Shown one piece after another: positions 54,441-62,406 of a stretch of DNA of 64,000 nucleotides. The notes below the pieces were generated by a model. That model was given only the letters and a program-made list of their open reading frames with translations, was not told where the DNA came from and ran no database searches. Origin of the DNA: Spirosoma aerolatum. Its GTDB lineage: Bacteria > Bacteroidota > Bacteroidia > Cytophagales > Spirosomataceae. Numbering within the stretch: the first letter of the stretch is position 1; each line of letters starts with the position of its first letter. Location: positions 4,165,001 to 4,229,000 of the forward strand of contig NZ_CP020104.1 in NCBI RefSeq assembly GCF_002056795.1, written 5' to 3'. A program made the translations under genes and the position numbers.

Positions 54441-55544
54441 ATGTCCGATTATCGATTATCACAAGAAGCCGTTCTGCGGGCGTTGAGTACCGTTGAAGAA
54501 CCTGATTTAAAGCGCGATATTGTTTCGCTCAATATGGTCCGCGACGTAACCCTGGGCATTGGCTCCGTTCGTTTCACCGTCGTATTAACTACCCCTGCCT
54601 GCCCCCTCAAGGAAGTTATTCGTAAACGGTGCGAAGACGCCATTCATACACACATTGGAGCCGATATTCAGGTGACAGTCGATATGACCTCGGATGTCAC
54701 CTCAACTCGAACGAATGCGCCTACGCTTCCTGGCGTTAAGAATATCATCGCTGTTTCATCGGGAAAAGGTGGAGTCGGCAAATCGACGGTTACAGCCAAT
54801 CTAGCGATTGCCCTGCATAAGTCTGGTGCGAAGGTCGGTATCATTGATGCCGATATTTACGGCCCATCCATGCCGACCATGTTTGGTGCTGAAAATATTC
54901 AACCGCGTATTTTTCAGGTCGATGGGCAAACGAAGATGGAGCCGGTTCAGCAATTTGGCATTAAAATGCTGTCGATGGGCTTTTTGGTTGATCCCAATCA
55001 AGCCATTATCTGGCGTGGAACCATGGCCGGACGTGCCTTACAGCAATTTTTCTCGGATGCTGACTGGGGTGATTTAGACTATTTGCTAATCGATCTGCCA
55101 CCTGGTACAGGCGATATTCACCTGACGCTGGTACAGACGGTTCCGGTAACGGGGGCAATCATTGTGACGACCCCGCAAAAAGTGGCGCTTGCCGATGCTA
55201 CCAAAGGTCTGGCAATGTTCCGTCAGCCTCAGATCAATGTTCCTGTACTGGGGGTAATCGAGAATATGTCATATTTCACCCCTGCTGAGTTACCCGACCA
55301 TCAATACTATATCTTCGGAAAAGGAGGGGGCCAACTTCTGGCCGACCAATTTAGCGTTCCGTTGCTGGGACAGATTCCATTGGTACAGGGAATTCGTGAA
55401 GCGGGGGATGAAGGTCGACCGGCTATTAGCATTGGCGAGCCCATTGCTAGCGAAGCTTTCCGATCAGCCGCCGAAGCATTGGCTCAACAGGTGGCTATCC
55501 GCAATGCAAGCCTTGACCGAACCGAACGGGTACAGGTTGCATAA
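54441..55544 (+). CDS. mrp: Mrp/NBP35-family Fe-S carrier ATPase (ApbC)
   Basis: 367 residues. An N-terminal MIP18/DUF59 domain (about 1-80, LSTVEEPDLKRDIVSLNMV; the PACPLK motif holds its cysteine) is followed by the P-loop ATPase with deviant Walker A SSGKGGVGKSTVTANLA, IIDADIYGPSMPTMFG and DYLLIDLPPGTGDIHL. It moves Fe-S clusters to apoproteins. The usual C-terminal CxxC is not present (the segment near VIENMSYFTP lacks it), as in a subset of Mrp proteins. Full length; the integrated element begins just after it. Confidence 0.93.
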   Translation: MSDYRLSQEAVLRALSTVEEPDLKRDIVSLNMVRDVTLGIGSVRFTVVLTTPACPLKEVIRKRCEDAIHTHIGADIQVTVDMTSDVTSTRTNAPTLPGVKNIIAVSSGKGGVGKSTVTANLAIALHKSGAKVGIIDADIYGPSMPTMFGAENIQPRIFQVDGQTKMEPVQQFGIKMLSMGFLVDPNQAIIWRGTMAGRALQQFFSDADWGDLDYLLIDLPPGTGDIHLTLVQTVPVTGAIIVTTPQKVALADATKGLAMFRQPQINVPVLGVIENMSYFTPAELPDHQYYIFGKGGGQLLADQFSVPLLGQIPLVQGIREAGDEGRPAISIGEPIASEAFRSAAEALAQQVAIRNASLDRTERVQVA

Positions 55545-55584
55545 ATCGCATAGAACATATAAATTTACCGTACAGTTATATAAG

Positions 55585-55672
55585 CGAAACCGGGCGAAAC
55601 CATTCTTTTCGTAATCATTGAATAACAGTCTGTTATCTCAATTATCGAAAGGTTAGTTTTCGCCCGGTTTCG
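55585..55672. repeat. Inverted repeat between mrp and the integrase (terminator or att-site region)
   Basis: CGAAACCGGGCGAAA (55585-55599) is a perfect complement of 55658-55672, 58 bp apart. It lies between convergent mrp and integrase genes. It may end transcription, or be part of the left attachment site, where arm-type integrases often sit next to inverted repeats. The right end of the element is outside the window. Confidence 0.55.
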
Positions 55673-55681
55673 TGCTTTGTT

Positions 55682-57064
55682 TCAGTATTGTTTCAGTAAA
55701 GTTTCACTATTGAGGTCGGCCACCTGCGAACGGGTAGCCGCCTGACGACGGTATAAACTGTTCGCCTTATCGGTGAGCGACTGCTTAACGCCCCTGGAAA
55801 AATAGCGTTCGGTCGTGCTGATTTCGGAGTGGTCGAGCGACGCCTGTAGCAGTCGAATATCGCCGGTTTCTTCCATGAGCATATCTGCGAACGTATGCCG
55901 GGCCGAGTGCATATAGATCGGCTTATTTATCTTCAATAGCTCAGCAATCGTTTTCAGGCATCCATTGATAATGATGTTCTGACTCTTAGCCTTGTTTTTA
56001 AGTTTCACATCGTCAAGGTGCTTATGCTTCGTTTTTAGGAACGGGAACAGGAAATCATCCGGCTCTTTATCTTTGGCATAGTCCAGAAGAATCGGCAGGA
56101 TTTCGTCCTCGACGTAGATATATTTCGTCTTATCTGTTTTCAGAGCCGTCGTCATAAAGCGGTATTTACGTACCGGCACATTATCAACAATCTGCCATTC
56201 GGTTGTTAGCTGCGATACCCGCGCCATGATCAAATCCCGCGCCCGGAGGCCATGCAGGAAATAACTACACAGATAAATATTACGGGCATTGTTCAGTGTG
56301 CATTCGCCTTTGGTTTGAGTCGGCAATTTGGCCGCTGCCAGAATCATTACTTCGGCTTCGCTGAGTTGCACCCGGCGCGTTGGCGCACTCTCAAAGATTC
56401 GCCCCCGGAGTGGGTCCAGTTCGTCGGGCAGTTTATGCTTAACGATAAAGGCCCGAATGTACTGGTGCAATTTGCGCAGTTTCTCGGATGTCGAATTTCT
56501 ACGGCTCGCATCGGTAGACCCCTTCCGGTTGGTTTCTTTCGTCAGCAGGTACGTTTCAAAATCTTCCATTACCTGGGGCGAAAGCTGATAAATTGTAAAA
56601 TCCCCCGTTTTTGGGTCGAGCCCCATAAAGCGACACAAAGCCCGTAGGTAGTACTCCTGATTGTTGGCCGTTCCTTCCTGCCCCCGGTCACGATACCGCT
56701 GAATGGCATGACGAATGAAAGCCGCCAGCGAATCGCTGGAAGTCTGCTCTATGCGTTGTTTGACATCATCAGCCGTGAAGGGCTGGCCGATTTCAGTCAA
56801 TCGCTTTTTAGCGGCCTCTCCCCTATCGAGCCACGCTTTTAATATGCCGTTCTGGGTGTTAACCGCATCGGCAGTGCCGTAGGATTTGCGCACCCAGTTT
56901 TCTTTATCTTTGGTAGCGTCCGGGTTAAAATGCTTTTCGCGGAGGTACACCCCCGTACCGATGTATTTATGCTTGCGCTGATAGGTAATGCGTAGCAGTA
57001 CCAACTGCGTACCGTCGTCCCTGACGGTTTCGTTCTGGATAAAGCGAAAGGTTACTGAAGCCAT
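55682..57064 (-). CDS. Tyrosine recombinase/integrase with arm-binding domain
   Basis: 460 residues. N-terminal arm-DNA-binding domain of the Bacteroidota type (about 1-90; YIGTGVYLREKHFNPDATKD), a SAM-like core-binding domain (about 105-215) and the catalytic domain (about 230-440). Active-site residues visible: R in FLHGLRARDL, HSARHTFADML (HxxR), LDHSEISTTERYFSRG (H and nucleophile Y). It should integrate and excise the element. Its 3' end faces mrp, so the attachment site is probably just beyond it. Confidence 0.93.
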   Translation of the reverse strand: MASVTFRFIQNETVRDDGTQLVLLRITYQRKHKYIGTGVYLREKHFNPDATKDKENWVRKSYGTADAVNTQNGILKAWLDRGEAAKKRLTEIGQPFTADDVKQRIEQTSSDSLAAFIRHAIQRYRDRGQEGTANNQEYYLRALCRFMGLDPKTGDFTIYQLSPQVMEDFETYLLTKETNRKGSTDASRRNSTSEKLRKLHQYIRAFIVKHKLPDELDPLRGRIFESAPTRRVQLSEAEVMILAAAKLPTQTKGECTLNNARNIYLCSYFLHGLRARDLIMARVSQLTTEWQIVDNVPVRKYRFMTTALKTDKTKYIYVEDEILPILLDYAKDKEPDDFLFPFLKTKHKHLDDVKLKNKAKSQNIIINGCLKTIAELLKINKPIYMHSARHTFADMLMEETGDIRLLQASLDHSEISTTERYFSRGVKQSLTDKANSLYRRQAATRSQVADLNSETLLKQY

Positions 57065-57070
57065 AACGGT

Positions 57071-58039
57071 CTAGGCTGTCAGGCCGAAAATAATCCCGGC
57101 GATTGAGAACATTAAGGAAATATCGGATTTGCGGAGCTGCACCGAACCGCCGTTGCCAGCAGTATAGCTACCGAGTTCGAGAACGCCGGTCGTACGAATG
57201 TTGTTGGCTACAATTTTCTTAACCAGAAACTGCCCGTCGTTGGTCACAACGGCAACCGTTCCGTCGTAGAGCTTGGAGTAGTCGGCAGGCTCAAGCTGAA
57301 TGCCGAGAACCCAGTAACCGGGAAAATACAGCGGTTCCATCCTGTCACCGGCTGCAATCTCGATAGCAAAAGCACGTTTAAAGTTATCCTCGGTTACGGC
57401 CTGTTTAGGTGCGTACATAACTTTATCCGTCTGAACGGCAGGCATAAAGTTCGCTTGCAGATTAGCCAGAAACTGAGTCGTTAGCCTGGGTCGGTCGCTG
57501 ACCGAGAGTTTAGGTACTGCTATTAGGTTGGTTGGCACGTTTGTTCCAGCATTACGGCCTGCCCCGAATACTTCTTCCGGCGTTACGGGACGGCCCAGGA
57601 GTTTCGACAACCCTTCCAGTAAGGCACTCTGAACGCTCTGTCGAAACCGAATTGTATTGTAATAAGCCCCTACCTGATTTCTTGATACGCCAATCGATTC
57701 AGCAATAATATTCTGATTGAGCTTCGGCTTGTGCCGTTCCACGAAGCGCCGAAATCGCTGCCCTTCATGATCAGGTGAAGATAACGACTCAATGGAAGAA
57801 CCGGGCCGGAGTGTAATTGTTTTTGGTAGTGTGTCGTCGTCTTCATCCGTCAGCCAGTCGAGCGTAACTTCGGTAAAATGGTCGGCAATTTTTTGCAGCG
57901 TGTCGTGACTCGGTTTATTAGGCGAACCGCGTTCTAGCCGAGTCATAGTCGAAGGAGCAACCCCGATGAGTTTGGAAAAGCGATTTTGATTCAATCCGGT
58001 CAAATCGCGTATGGCTGCGATTTTTTCATTTGTCGTCAT
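57071..58039 (-). CDS. CI/LexA-like repressor: XRE helix-turn-helix plus S24-type C-terminus
   Basis: 322 residues from ATG 58039 (MTTNEKIAAIRDLTGLNQNRF); ATGs further upstream fall among the operator repeats. Residues 1-65 form an XRE helix-turn-helix (NRFSKLIGVAPSTMTRLERG); a second HTH-like segment lies at about 100-160 (IAESIGVSRNQVGAYYNTIR); the C-terminus resembles an S24 peptidase domain (AGDRMEPLYFPGYWVLGI, with Ser replaced by Arg after GD, and DGTVAVVTNDGQFLVKKI with the Lys). The normal GDSM serine is missing, so self-cleavage is doubtful. Divergent from the small regulator at 58192. Confidence 0.82.
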   Translation of the reverse strand: MTTNEKIAAIRDLTGLNQNRFSKLIGVAPSTMTRLERGSPNKPSHDTLQKIADHFTEVTLDWLTDEDDDTLPKTITLRPGSSIESLSSPDHEGQRFRRFVERHKPKLNQNIIAESIGVSRNQVGAYYNTIRFRQSVQSALLEGLSKLLGRPVTPEEVFGAGRNAGTNVPTNLIAVPKLSVSDRPRLTTQFLANLQANFMPAVQTDKVMYAPKQAVTEDNFKRAFAIEIAAGDRMEPLYFPGYWVLGIQLEPADYSKLYDGTVAVVTNDGQFLVKKIVANNIRTTGVLELGSYTAGNGGSVQLRKSDISLMFSIAGIIFGLTA

Positions 58040-58088
58040 GGGGGTTAGTGTTAATGTTTGGTTCTTCTGGCTGAGCATAGACATAATA

Positions 58089-58101
58089 GTAATATTATTA
58101 T
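58089..58101. promoter_or_regulatory. Element operator O1 (half-site)
   Basis: GTAATATTATTAT in the leader between the divergent repressor genes; one half of the palindrome found at 59308-59323. Confidence 0.5.
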
Positions 58102-58130
58102 GTGTTTTTCTTGCGTTGAATAATTTCGAT

Positions 58131-58158
58131 GTTAATATTTGCAAAGTATATTATTAAC
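58131..58158. promoter_or_regulatory. Element operator O2
   Basis: GTTAATAT (58131-58138) and ATATTATTAAC (58148-58158) form an inverted pair with a short spacer, 34 bp before the Cro-like gene. Confidence 0.5.
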
Positions 58159-58191
58159 ATAGCACAAAATTTAGCAAAAGGTTTAAATCCT

Positions 58192-58458
58192 ATGCAAACA
58201 ATCGAAAAAGATTTTTCAGCGGTTACGCAAAAACTAGGCTATGGAGAGGTAGCCTCAAAGGCTGGCGTTTCGTATCAGGCCGTATCAAACTTTGCGGCTG
58301 AACCGCGTCCAGGGCATAAGTACCGCGTTCGGCTTCGTATCCTTGACGTAGTGATTGCAAGTGCCGAAAGTCGCGTCTCTCAGCTTCGGGCCGAAGCTGA
58401 TCAATTAGAAAAACAAATAACCGGCTTGAAAGAATGGAAAACGGAGTTCGGCAAATAG
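58192..58458 (+). CDS. Small Cro-like DNA-binding protein
   Basis: 88 residues from ATG 58192 (MQTIEKDFSAVTQKLGYGEV). A helix-turn-helix fits residues about 15-45 (YGEVASKAGVSYQAVSNFAA) and a C-terminal coiled coil about 58-85. Divergent from the CI-like repressor, the classical immunity-region layout. Overlaps the next gene by 25 bp. Confidence 0.7.
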   Translation: MQTIEKDFSAVTQKLGYGEVASKAGVSYQAVSNFAAEPRPGHKYRVRLRILDVVIASAESRVSQLRAEADQLEKQITGLKEWKTEFGK

Positions 58459-58799
58459 ATTCGTCTGGCATGGTTGCAGTGCCGCTTGCGCTCTGGCAAA
58501 CGATGGAACGGATTGTGGATAGCTACGAGGAAGTAATCAACCGTTTAGACTTGCTGGAATCGGTTACGGTCACTAACAGCGAGTACATGAATCGAAAAGA
58601 TGCAATGCTTTTTTTGCATGTAGGTAGTACTAAGCTGTGGGAACTGACACGATCAGGCGAGATCGAAACGAACGGAAAAACCGGCAAACCGCTCTATAAA
58701 ACGAGTTCCTGCCGTCAATACCTTCTCGGTCAGGGCTATAGCAAAGAATTCGTACAGGAACGCTTTAGGGATATTCTGCGGGAAAAACAAAAAAAATAA
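58434..58799 (+). CDS. Excisionase-like helix-turn-helix protein
   Basis: 121 residues. The middle part YMNRKDAMLFLHVGSTKLWE with LTRSGEIETNGKTGKPLYKT matches the winged-helix HTH_17/MerR-like excisionase pattern: HTH followed by a basic wing. The N-terminal 40 residues are helical (VPLALWQTMERIVDSYEEV) and the C-terminus is basic. Likely a transcription regulator or Xis of the element. It overlaps the preceding gene and is translated from an internal start. Confidence 0.75.
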   Translation: MENGVRQIDSSGMVAVPLALWQTMERIVDSYEEVINRLDLLESVTVTNSEYMNRKDAMLFLHVGSTKLWELTRSGEIETNGKTGKPLYKTSSCRQYLLGQGYSKEFVQERFRDILREKQKK

Positions 58800-58818
58800 A
58801 CCTTTTTGCTTGCGCAAT

Positions 58819-58835
58819 GTTAATATTAATATTAC
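58819..58835. promoter_or_regulatory. Element operator O3
   Basis: GTTAATATTAATATTAC; contains the perfect 14-bp palindrome TAATATTAATATTA, 84 bp before the start at 58920. Confidence 0.65.
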
Positions 58836-58856
58836 TATTGCAGTGTCATTTACAAA

Positions 58857-58918
58857 AAACGCTGACCGCATCGCAGACAGCGTTTAGACAATCTAACAGA
58901 TTAACACGATAAACGTGT
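58857..58918 (+). other. Two hairpins in the leader of the 58920 gene
   Basis: AAACGCTG/CAGCGTTT (58857-58864 and 58878-58885) and ACACG/CGTGT (58904-58908 and 58914-58918). The second ends 1 bp before the ATG and may hide the ribosome binding site. Confidence 0.4.
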
Positions 58919-58919
58919 C

Positions 58920-59306
58920 ATGAGCACAAAGGTAAAAAAGTCACAGAAACGACGCATGAATGCCCTGCTGCAAATCGCAATGATGCAGGCCGTACATGTA
59001 CACAGCTACAAGCGTCCTGAATGGGCCAAATGCTACAATGTTAATCCGCTGACGGATACGGCCAGCTTTTATTTCAGCAGTTCGCACGGTGCGCAGGTCG
59101 GCAACGGTGAATGTACGCTCCCGATCTGGATTCACGAGGATAACAATGAAATCATTCGTCGGCTGGTTGAATGCATTCGCAATGTTACCGGCGAAGCCGA
59201 ACACAACTACCGTCGTCAGGTACGTCAGGCTGCACAGGTAGCTCTTGCTGCGTTCCCCGATCAACGGCAGTCAATCGCGCAAACCGTCTCTTTTCTTGTT
59301 CATTAA
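58920..59306 (+). CDS. Hypothetical element protein
   Basis: 128 residues, not recognised. Strongly basic N-terminus (STKVKKSQKRRMNAL), a middle with VNPLTDTASFYFSSSHGAQV and a helical C-terminal half (IIRRLVECIRNVTGEAEHNY; RQAAQVALAAFPDQRQS). Cytoplasmic, no signal. A role in regulation or nucleic-acid binding is possible only from the basic start and the location. Its start follows operator O3 and a hairpin. Confidence 0.6.
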   Translation: MSTKVKKSQKRRMNALLQIAMMQAVHVHSYKRPEWAKCYNVNPLTDTASFYFSSSHGAQVGNGECTLPIWIHEDNNEIIRRLVECIRNVTGEAEHNYRRQVRQAAQVALAAFPDQRQSIAQTVSFLVH

Positions 59307-59307
59307 T

Positions 59308-59323
59308 GTAATATTAATATTAC
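59308..59323. promoter_or_regulatory. Element operator O4 (perfect 16-bp palindrome)
   Basis: GTAATATTAATATTAC reads the same on both strands and ends 1 bp before the ATG at 59325, where the ribosome binding site should be. A bound repressor here would block transcription through the start. Confidence 0.7.
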
Positions 59324-59324
59324 C

Positions 59325-59513
59325 ATGAAGAAAACAAAGACTTACGCTAGGTACGCTGACTTTCTGGCCTTTATGGGTCTGCTGGTATACGGTCGGCTCG
59401 GCTTAAAACTGCTATTGGTTCATCAGGTCGGGGGCGCTTTTGCGGTACTCGGTATTCTCATCGTCTGGGAAATTCTCTGTGTGTTCGCACTCCGTAAACA
59501 ACACCGGGCATGA
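59325..59513 (+). CDS. Small two-helix membrane protein
   Basis: 62 residues: basic start, two membrane helices (about 13-31 and 35-54) and a basic end (LRKQHRA). Not recognised. It could be a holin-like or superinfection protein, but nothing proves that. Its stop overlaps the next start (ATGA), which supports translation. Confidence 0.6.
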   Translation: MKKTKTYARYADFLAFMGLLVYGRLGLKLLLVHQVGGAFAVLGILIVWEILCVFALRKQHRA

Positions 59514-60460
59514 CCGTCAACGACACAATGCTGACAATGGACGATGTAGATAATTTGCTCTACATCTACGCGAATCAGACGGTATTGCTGACCCAGCCCC
59601 GTATGATTCGGAGAATCGATGCGCTGGATAGTCGGTATTACTATACGATTGACGGCGACGAAGCAACGTTCTACATTTCTACAACGAGCTTCATTAAGAA
59701 GGTAACGCCAACGAGTCCGCACCTGATCGAATGGTTCAAGAAGCACGGCCAGCAGGCCGACATCCTGCGCGATCAGGCGGCAGATTTCGGAACGCTGATG
59801 CACATCTGTTTTGCCGATTACCACCAAAAAGGCTACAACTTCAACGATACCGCCAACCGCGTCAGAAGCTACCTCTTACAGTACGATCATCCGCTGGCGC
59901 TGGCTGGCGAGTGGACGAAGAAACTGAATAAGGCTGTAACCAGTTACGCCAAGTTCTGCGCTGATTTCGAGATTGAGCCTATTCTAATCGAGGGCATGTT
60001 AGCCAGCGATGAAATGGGCATCGCCGGTACACTTGATCTGGTAGCCTATGCGACGGTTACTACAAAAATCGGCAAGGGCAAGGACGCAACAACGAAGCGC
60101 GAACGCAGGCTGGTCAATATCGACTTTAAATCTGGCGGCATTCACAAATCGGCTCAGATGCAGCTCGCGCTGAATAAACTGATTTTCGAGGAAAATTTCC
60201 CGCATCTGGAAATCGCTGAAAACTGGTCTTGGAGTCCGAAAGATTTCCAGTCTGAACCGACCTACACGCTGGTTAATCAGACCAAAACGATTTATACGCC
60301 TGCACTGATCGATCATTATCTGGCAATCTATGCTGCCGAATACGGCGGAGAGCTTGACAACAAGACATTCCATCAATTCACCGGCACTATTCACCCCGGC
60401 AATCCAATCGCCCAGCATCACAGGGCAGTAGGCGTAGCCGAAGCCATACTGCCCTACTAA
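59510..60460 (+). CDS. Phage-type PD-(D/E)XK nuclease
   Basis: 316 residues. The RecB/Cas4-like nuclease pattern is visible: a motif with DFGTLMHICFADY, an acidic centre in GIAGTLDLVAY and the D-x-K pair in VNIDFKSGGIHKSAQMQLAL (final QxxLY-like helix). This is typical of the small exonucleases that phages use in recombination or DNA processing. It starts within the stop of the small membrane protein gene. A partner annealing protein is not seen directly next to it. Confidence 0.82.
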   Translation: MTVNDTMLTMDDVDNLLYIYANQTVLLTQPRMIRRIDALDSRYYYTIDGDEATFYISTTSFIKKVTPTSPHLIEWFKKHGQQADILRDQAADFGTLMHICFADYHQKGYNFNDTANRVRSYLLQYDHPLALAGEWTKKLNKAVTSYAKFCADFEIEPILIEGMLASDEMGIAGTLDLVAYATVTTKIGKGKDATTKRERRLVNIDFKSGGIHKSAQMQLALNKLIFEENFPHLEIAENWSWSPKDFQSEPTYTLVNQTKTIYTPALIDHYLAIYAAEYGGELDNKTFHQFTGTIHPGNPIAQHHRAVGVAEAILPY

Positions 60461-60472
60461 ACACTCAACGTC

Positions 60473-60685
60473 ATGTTCATTCGTGTAACCCAAATCAACG
60501 GCGACAGCAAGCGCGTCACTATCGGCTTGCGATACATCATTATGGTCGAACCGTACGATCAGCCCAGCGAACCGAACATCCACGCCATTATAACGCTGCC
60601 TCATCGGGTCTGCAACGTAGCGGAAACCTACGACGAAATAGACGCGCTGATTGAAGCGGCAAGACGAAGACGATCAAGACAATAA
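60473..60685 (+). CDS. Small FlbD-like beta protein
   Basis: 70 residues. FIRVTQINGDSKRVTIGLRY with VAETYDEIDALIEAA recalls the short FlbD-like fold found in phages and flagellar operons (a beta-barrel then a helix). The C-terminus is a run of basic residues (RRRRSRQ). Function unknown; starts 12 bp after the nuclease gene. Confidence 0.55.
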   Translation: MFIRVTQINGDSKRVTIGLRYIIMVEPYDQPSEPNIHAIITLPHRVCNVAETYDEIDALIEAARRRRSRQ

Positions 60686-60710
60686 TTCACCTCTCCAAAC
60701 AATCCAGACA

Positions 60711-61535
60711 ATGCGAATTCAAAACAACCCTCTGCAAAAGGCTGTGCCCAATGTGCCGCCAGCAGCCAAACGAACATTACCCGAAGTAGGCCGTATCAGC
60801 ATCGGCGAAAAAGGCTACACCGCCGATAACCGGGCCTTTCCGAAGTCTACTGATTACTTCGTTGTTCGCTCACGATTCGACCAAAAGGTAACAGCACAAT
60901 ACGGTGACAAACCGACCGAACTACCTGTATTCTTTTACTCGGATGACTTCAACGAAGTATGTACTGAGCGGCTTGAAATCCGGGACAAAGCCGGGGCACT
61001 GTATGCCTACGGCGACGGAGAAACCTTTTACGTATATAGTAAAGGGGCATACCTGCCGGTAACAATCGACAAACGGCCTGATCTGATTGAAAGCTGCGAA
61101 AACTATCTGAAACAACAGGCAGGCAGTCAGGCTAAATACATCAAATGGGCGCATGTGCTGACGATGCGTTTCTGCATCAAAAATGTGCCGGTACTCGGTT
61201 ACTGGCAGTTCAGCACCAAAGGCGTTGACACATCGATTCCAAACCTACGGGACCGCTTCGACGGTAGTATGCAGGCATTCGGCAGCGTTCGGTTTCTGCC
61301 GTTCTCGCTGACGATCAAGAAAGTAAAGTCCAACAAACCGGGTGTAACCGACTCTTATCCGGTTGTCGATCTGGTGCCCATGTTTTCGATGGAAACCGGG
61401 CTACAGGTCAGCAAGTATCTGGCTGAGCATCCAACCGAAAATCCGGCAAAGCTGGCACTGATGGACTTATCTAAACCGCTGGAACTTGGGTCCAACGGTC
61501 TGCTACTCGGTAGCGGGGAAGGAGGTGAGGCATGA
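60711..61535 (+). CDS. Possible recombination directionality factor-like protein
   Basis: 274 residues from ATG 60711 (MRIQNNPLQKAVPNVPPAAK). The order RISIGEKGYTADNRAFPKST, a DYFVVRSRFD strand and VLTMRFCIKNVPVLGYWQFSTKG resembles Gp3-like recombination directionality factors of some phages, which have IRxGxK and LGxWxFxT blocks, but the match is by eye and weak. Cysteine pairs of that family are missing. It sits between a phage nuclease and a methylase-like protein, and the next start overlaps its stop (ATGA). Confidence 0.5.
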   Translation: MRIQNNPLQKAVPNVPPAAKRTLPEVGRISIGEKGYTADNRAFPKSTDYFVVRSRFDQKVTAQYGDKPTELPVFFYSDDFNEVCTERLEIRDKAGALYAYGDGETFYVYSKGAYLPVTIDKRPDLIESCENYLKQQAGSQAKYIKWAHVLTMRFCIKNVPVLGYWQFSTKGVDTSIPNLRDRFDGSMQAFGSVRFLPFSLTIKKVKSNKPGVTDSYPVVDLVPMFSMETGLQVSKYLAEHPTENPAKLALMDLSKPLELGSNGLLLGSGEGGEA

Positions 61536-62329
61536 AAGCAATGGCAAAAAGTATCCGGGGGTTAGCCTACCGTCATGGCACATATAATGTATTTGCTGAT
61601 TTCTGCGAAATGGCCGCAATCTCGTTTTCCAATACTGTTGATCTACGAAACTGTCAGAAACGGGAAGAACGCTACCTGTCTATAGTCAAAAAGTACAGCA
61701 GCGAAGAAATCAATCTGTTTCCTGAGCTGCTGGGCATGTTGACCATAGAAATGGAGAGCGAACCCCGCGATGTCTTGGGCGAACTATTCCACGAACTAGA
61801 ACTGCACAACGAACACGCCGGGCAATTCTTTACGCCGTACCACCTCTGCGAAATGATGTCAAAAATGACATACGGGGACGAAATGCAGGCTATCGTTGAT
61901 CAGAAAGGATTCGTTACAGCACACGAACCCGCCTGCGGTTCGGGGGCGATGATCATCGCGCTGGCGCATACCATGCTTGATAAGAAAATTAACTATCAGC
62001 AATGCCTGCATGTAAGCGCAATTGACCTCGACAGCCGATGTGTTCACATGGCCTATGTTCAGTTCAGTCTGCTAAACATACCTGCCGTAGTGTATGTGGG
62101 CAATACGCTCACAATGGAAATGCGTGACGCTTGGTACACTCCTGCACATATTATAGGCGGCTGGAACTGGCGACTGAATAAGCCCGAAACAACGGCCATG
62201 CAGAAAGTCATTGAACTACTGACGACCGCAGAGCCAGCAGCCCCGGCAAAGATCAGCATCCCCAACAGACCACGACCGACAACCCCGCTGAAACGGGTTA
62301 AGCCAATCAATCAATTAGCCATTTTCTAA
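61532..62329 (+). CDS. Degenerate N6-adenine methylase-like protein
   Basis: 265 residues. The SAM-binding loop is present (EPACGSGAMIIALAHTM, about residue 130), and FFTPYHLCEMMSKMTY before it is typical of type I HsdM-like N6 methylases. The catalytic NPPY/DPPY motif expected about 60-70 residues later is absent; the region reads VYVGNTLTMEMRDAWYTPAH instead. Similar proteins occur in ICEs and plasmids. It may bind SAM or DNA without methylating. An SD-like GGAGGT lies just before its start, which overlaps the previous stop. Confidence 0.75.
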   Translation: MKAMAKSIRGLAYRHGTYNVFADFCEMAAISFSNTVDLRNCQKREERYLSIVKKYSSEEINLFPELLGMLTIEMESEPRDVLGELFHELELHNEHAGQFFTPYHLCEMMSKMTYGDEMQAIVDQKGFVTAHEPACGSGAMIIALAHTMLDKKINYQQCLHVSAIDLDSRCVHMAYVQFSLLNIPAVVYVGNTLTMEMRDAWYTPAHIIGGWNWRLNKPETTAMQKVIELLTTAEPAAPAKISIPNRPRPTTPLKRVKPINQLAIF

Positions 62330-62334
62330 CAGCC

Positions 62335-62406
62335 ATGAGCTACTATCTCTGTAAATACAACGGCGACAATATTACACCCCTTGACAATAAACCTTATAAA
62401 TCATGA
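62335..62406 (+). CDS. 23-residue small ORF
   Basis: Reads MSYYLCKYNGDNITPLDNKP and three more residues. It starts 5 bp after the methylase-like stop, and its TGA overlaps the ATG of the next gene (ATGA), the same junction that ties other genes of this element together. Whether it makes a peptide or only couples translation is unknown. Confidence 0.4.
   Translation: MSYYLCKYNGDNITPLDNKPYKS

Noticed and set aside
58039..58144. Longer N-terminus of the CI-like repressor
   Set aside because: The extra residues are encoded by the operator/leader region and are not part of the HTH fold.
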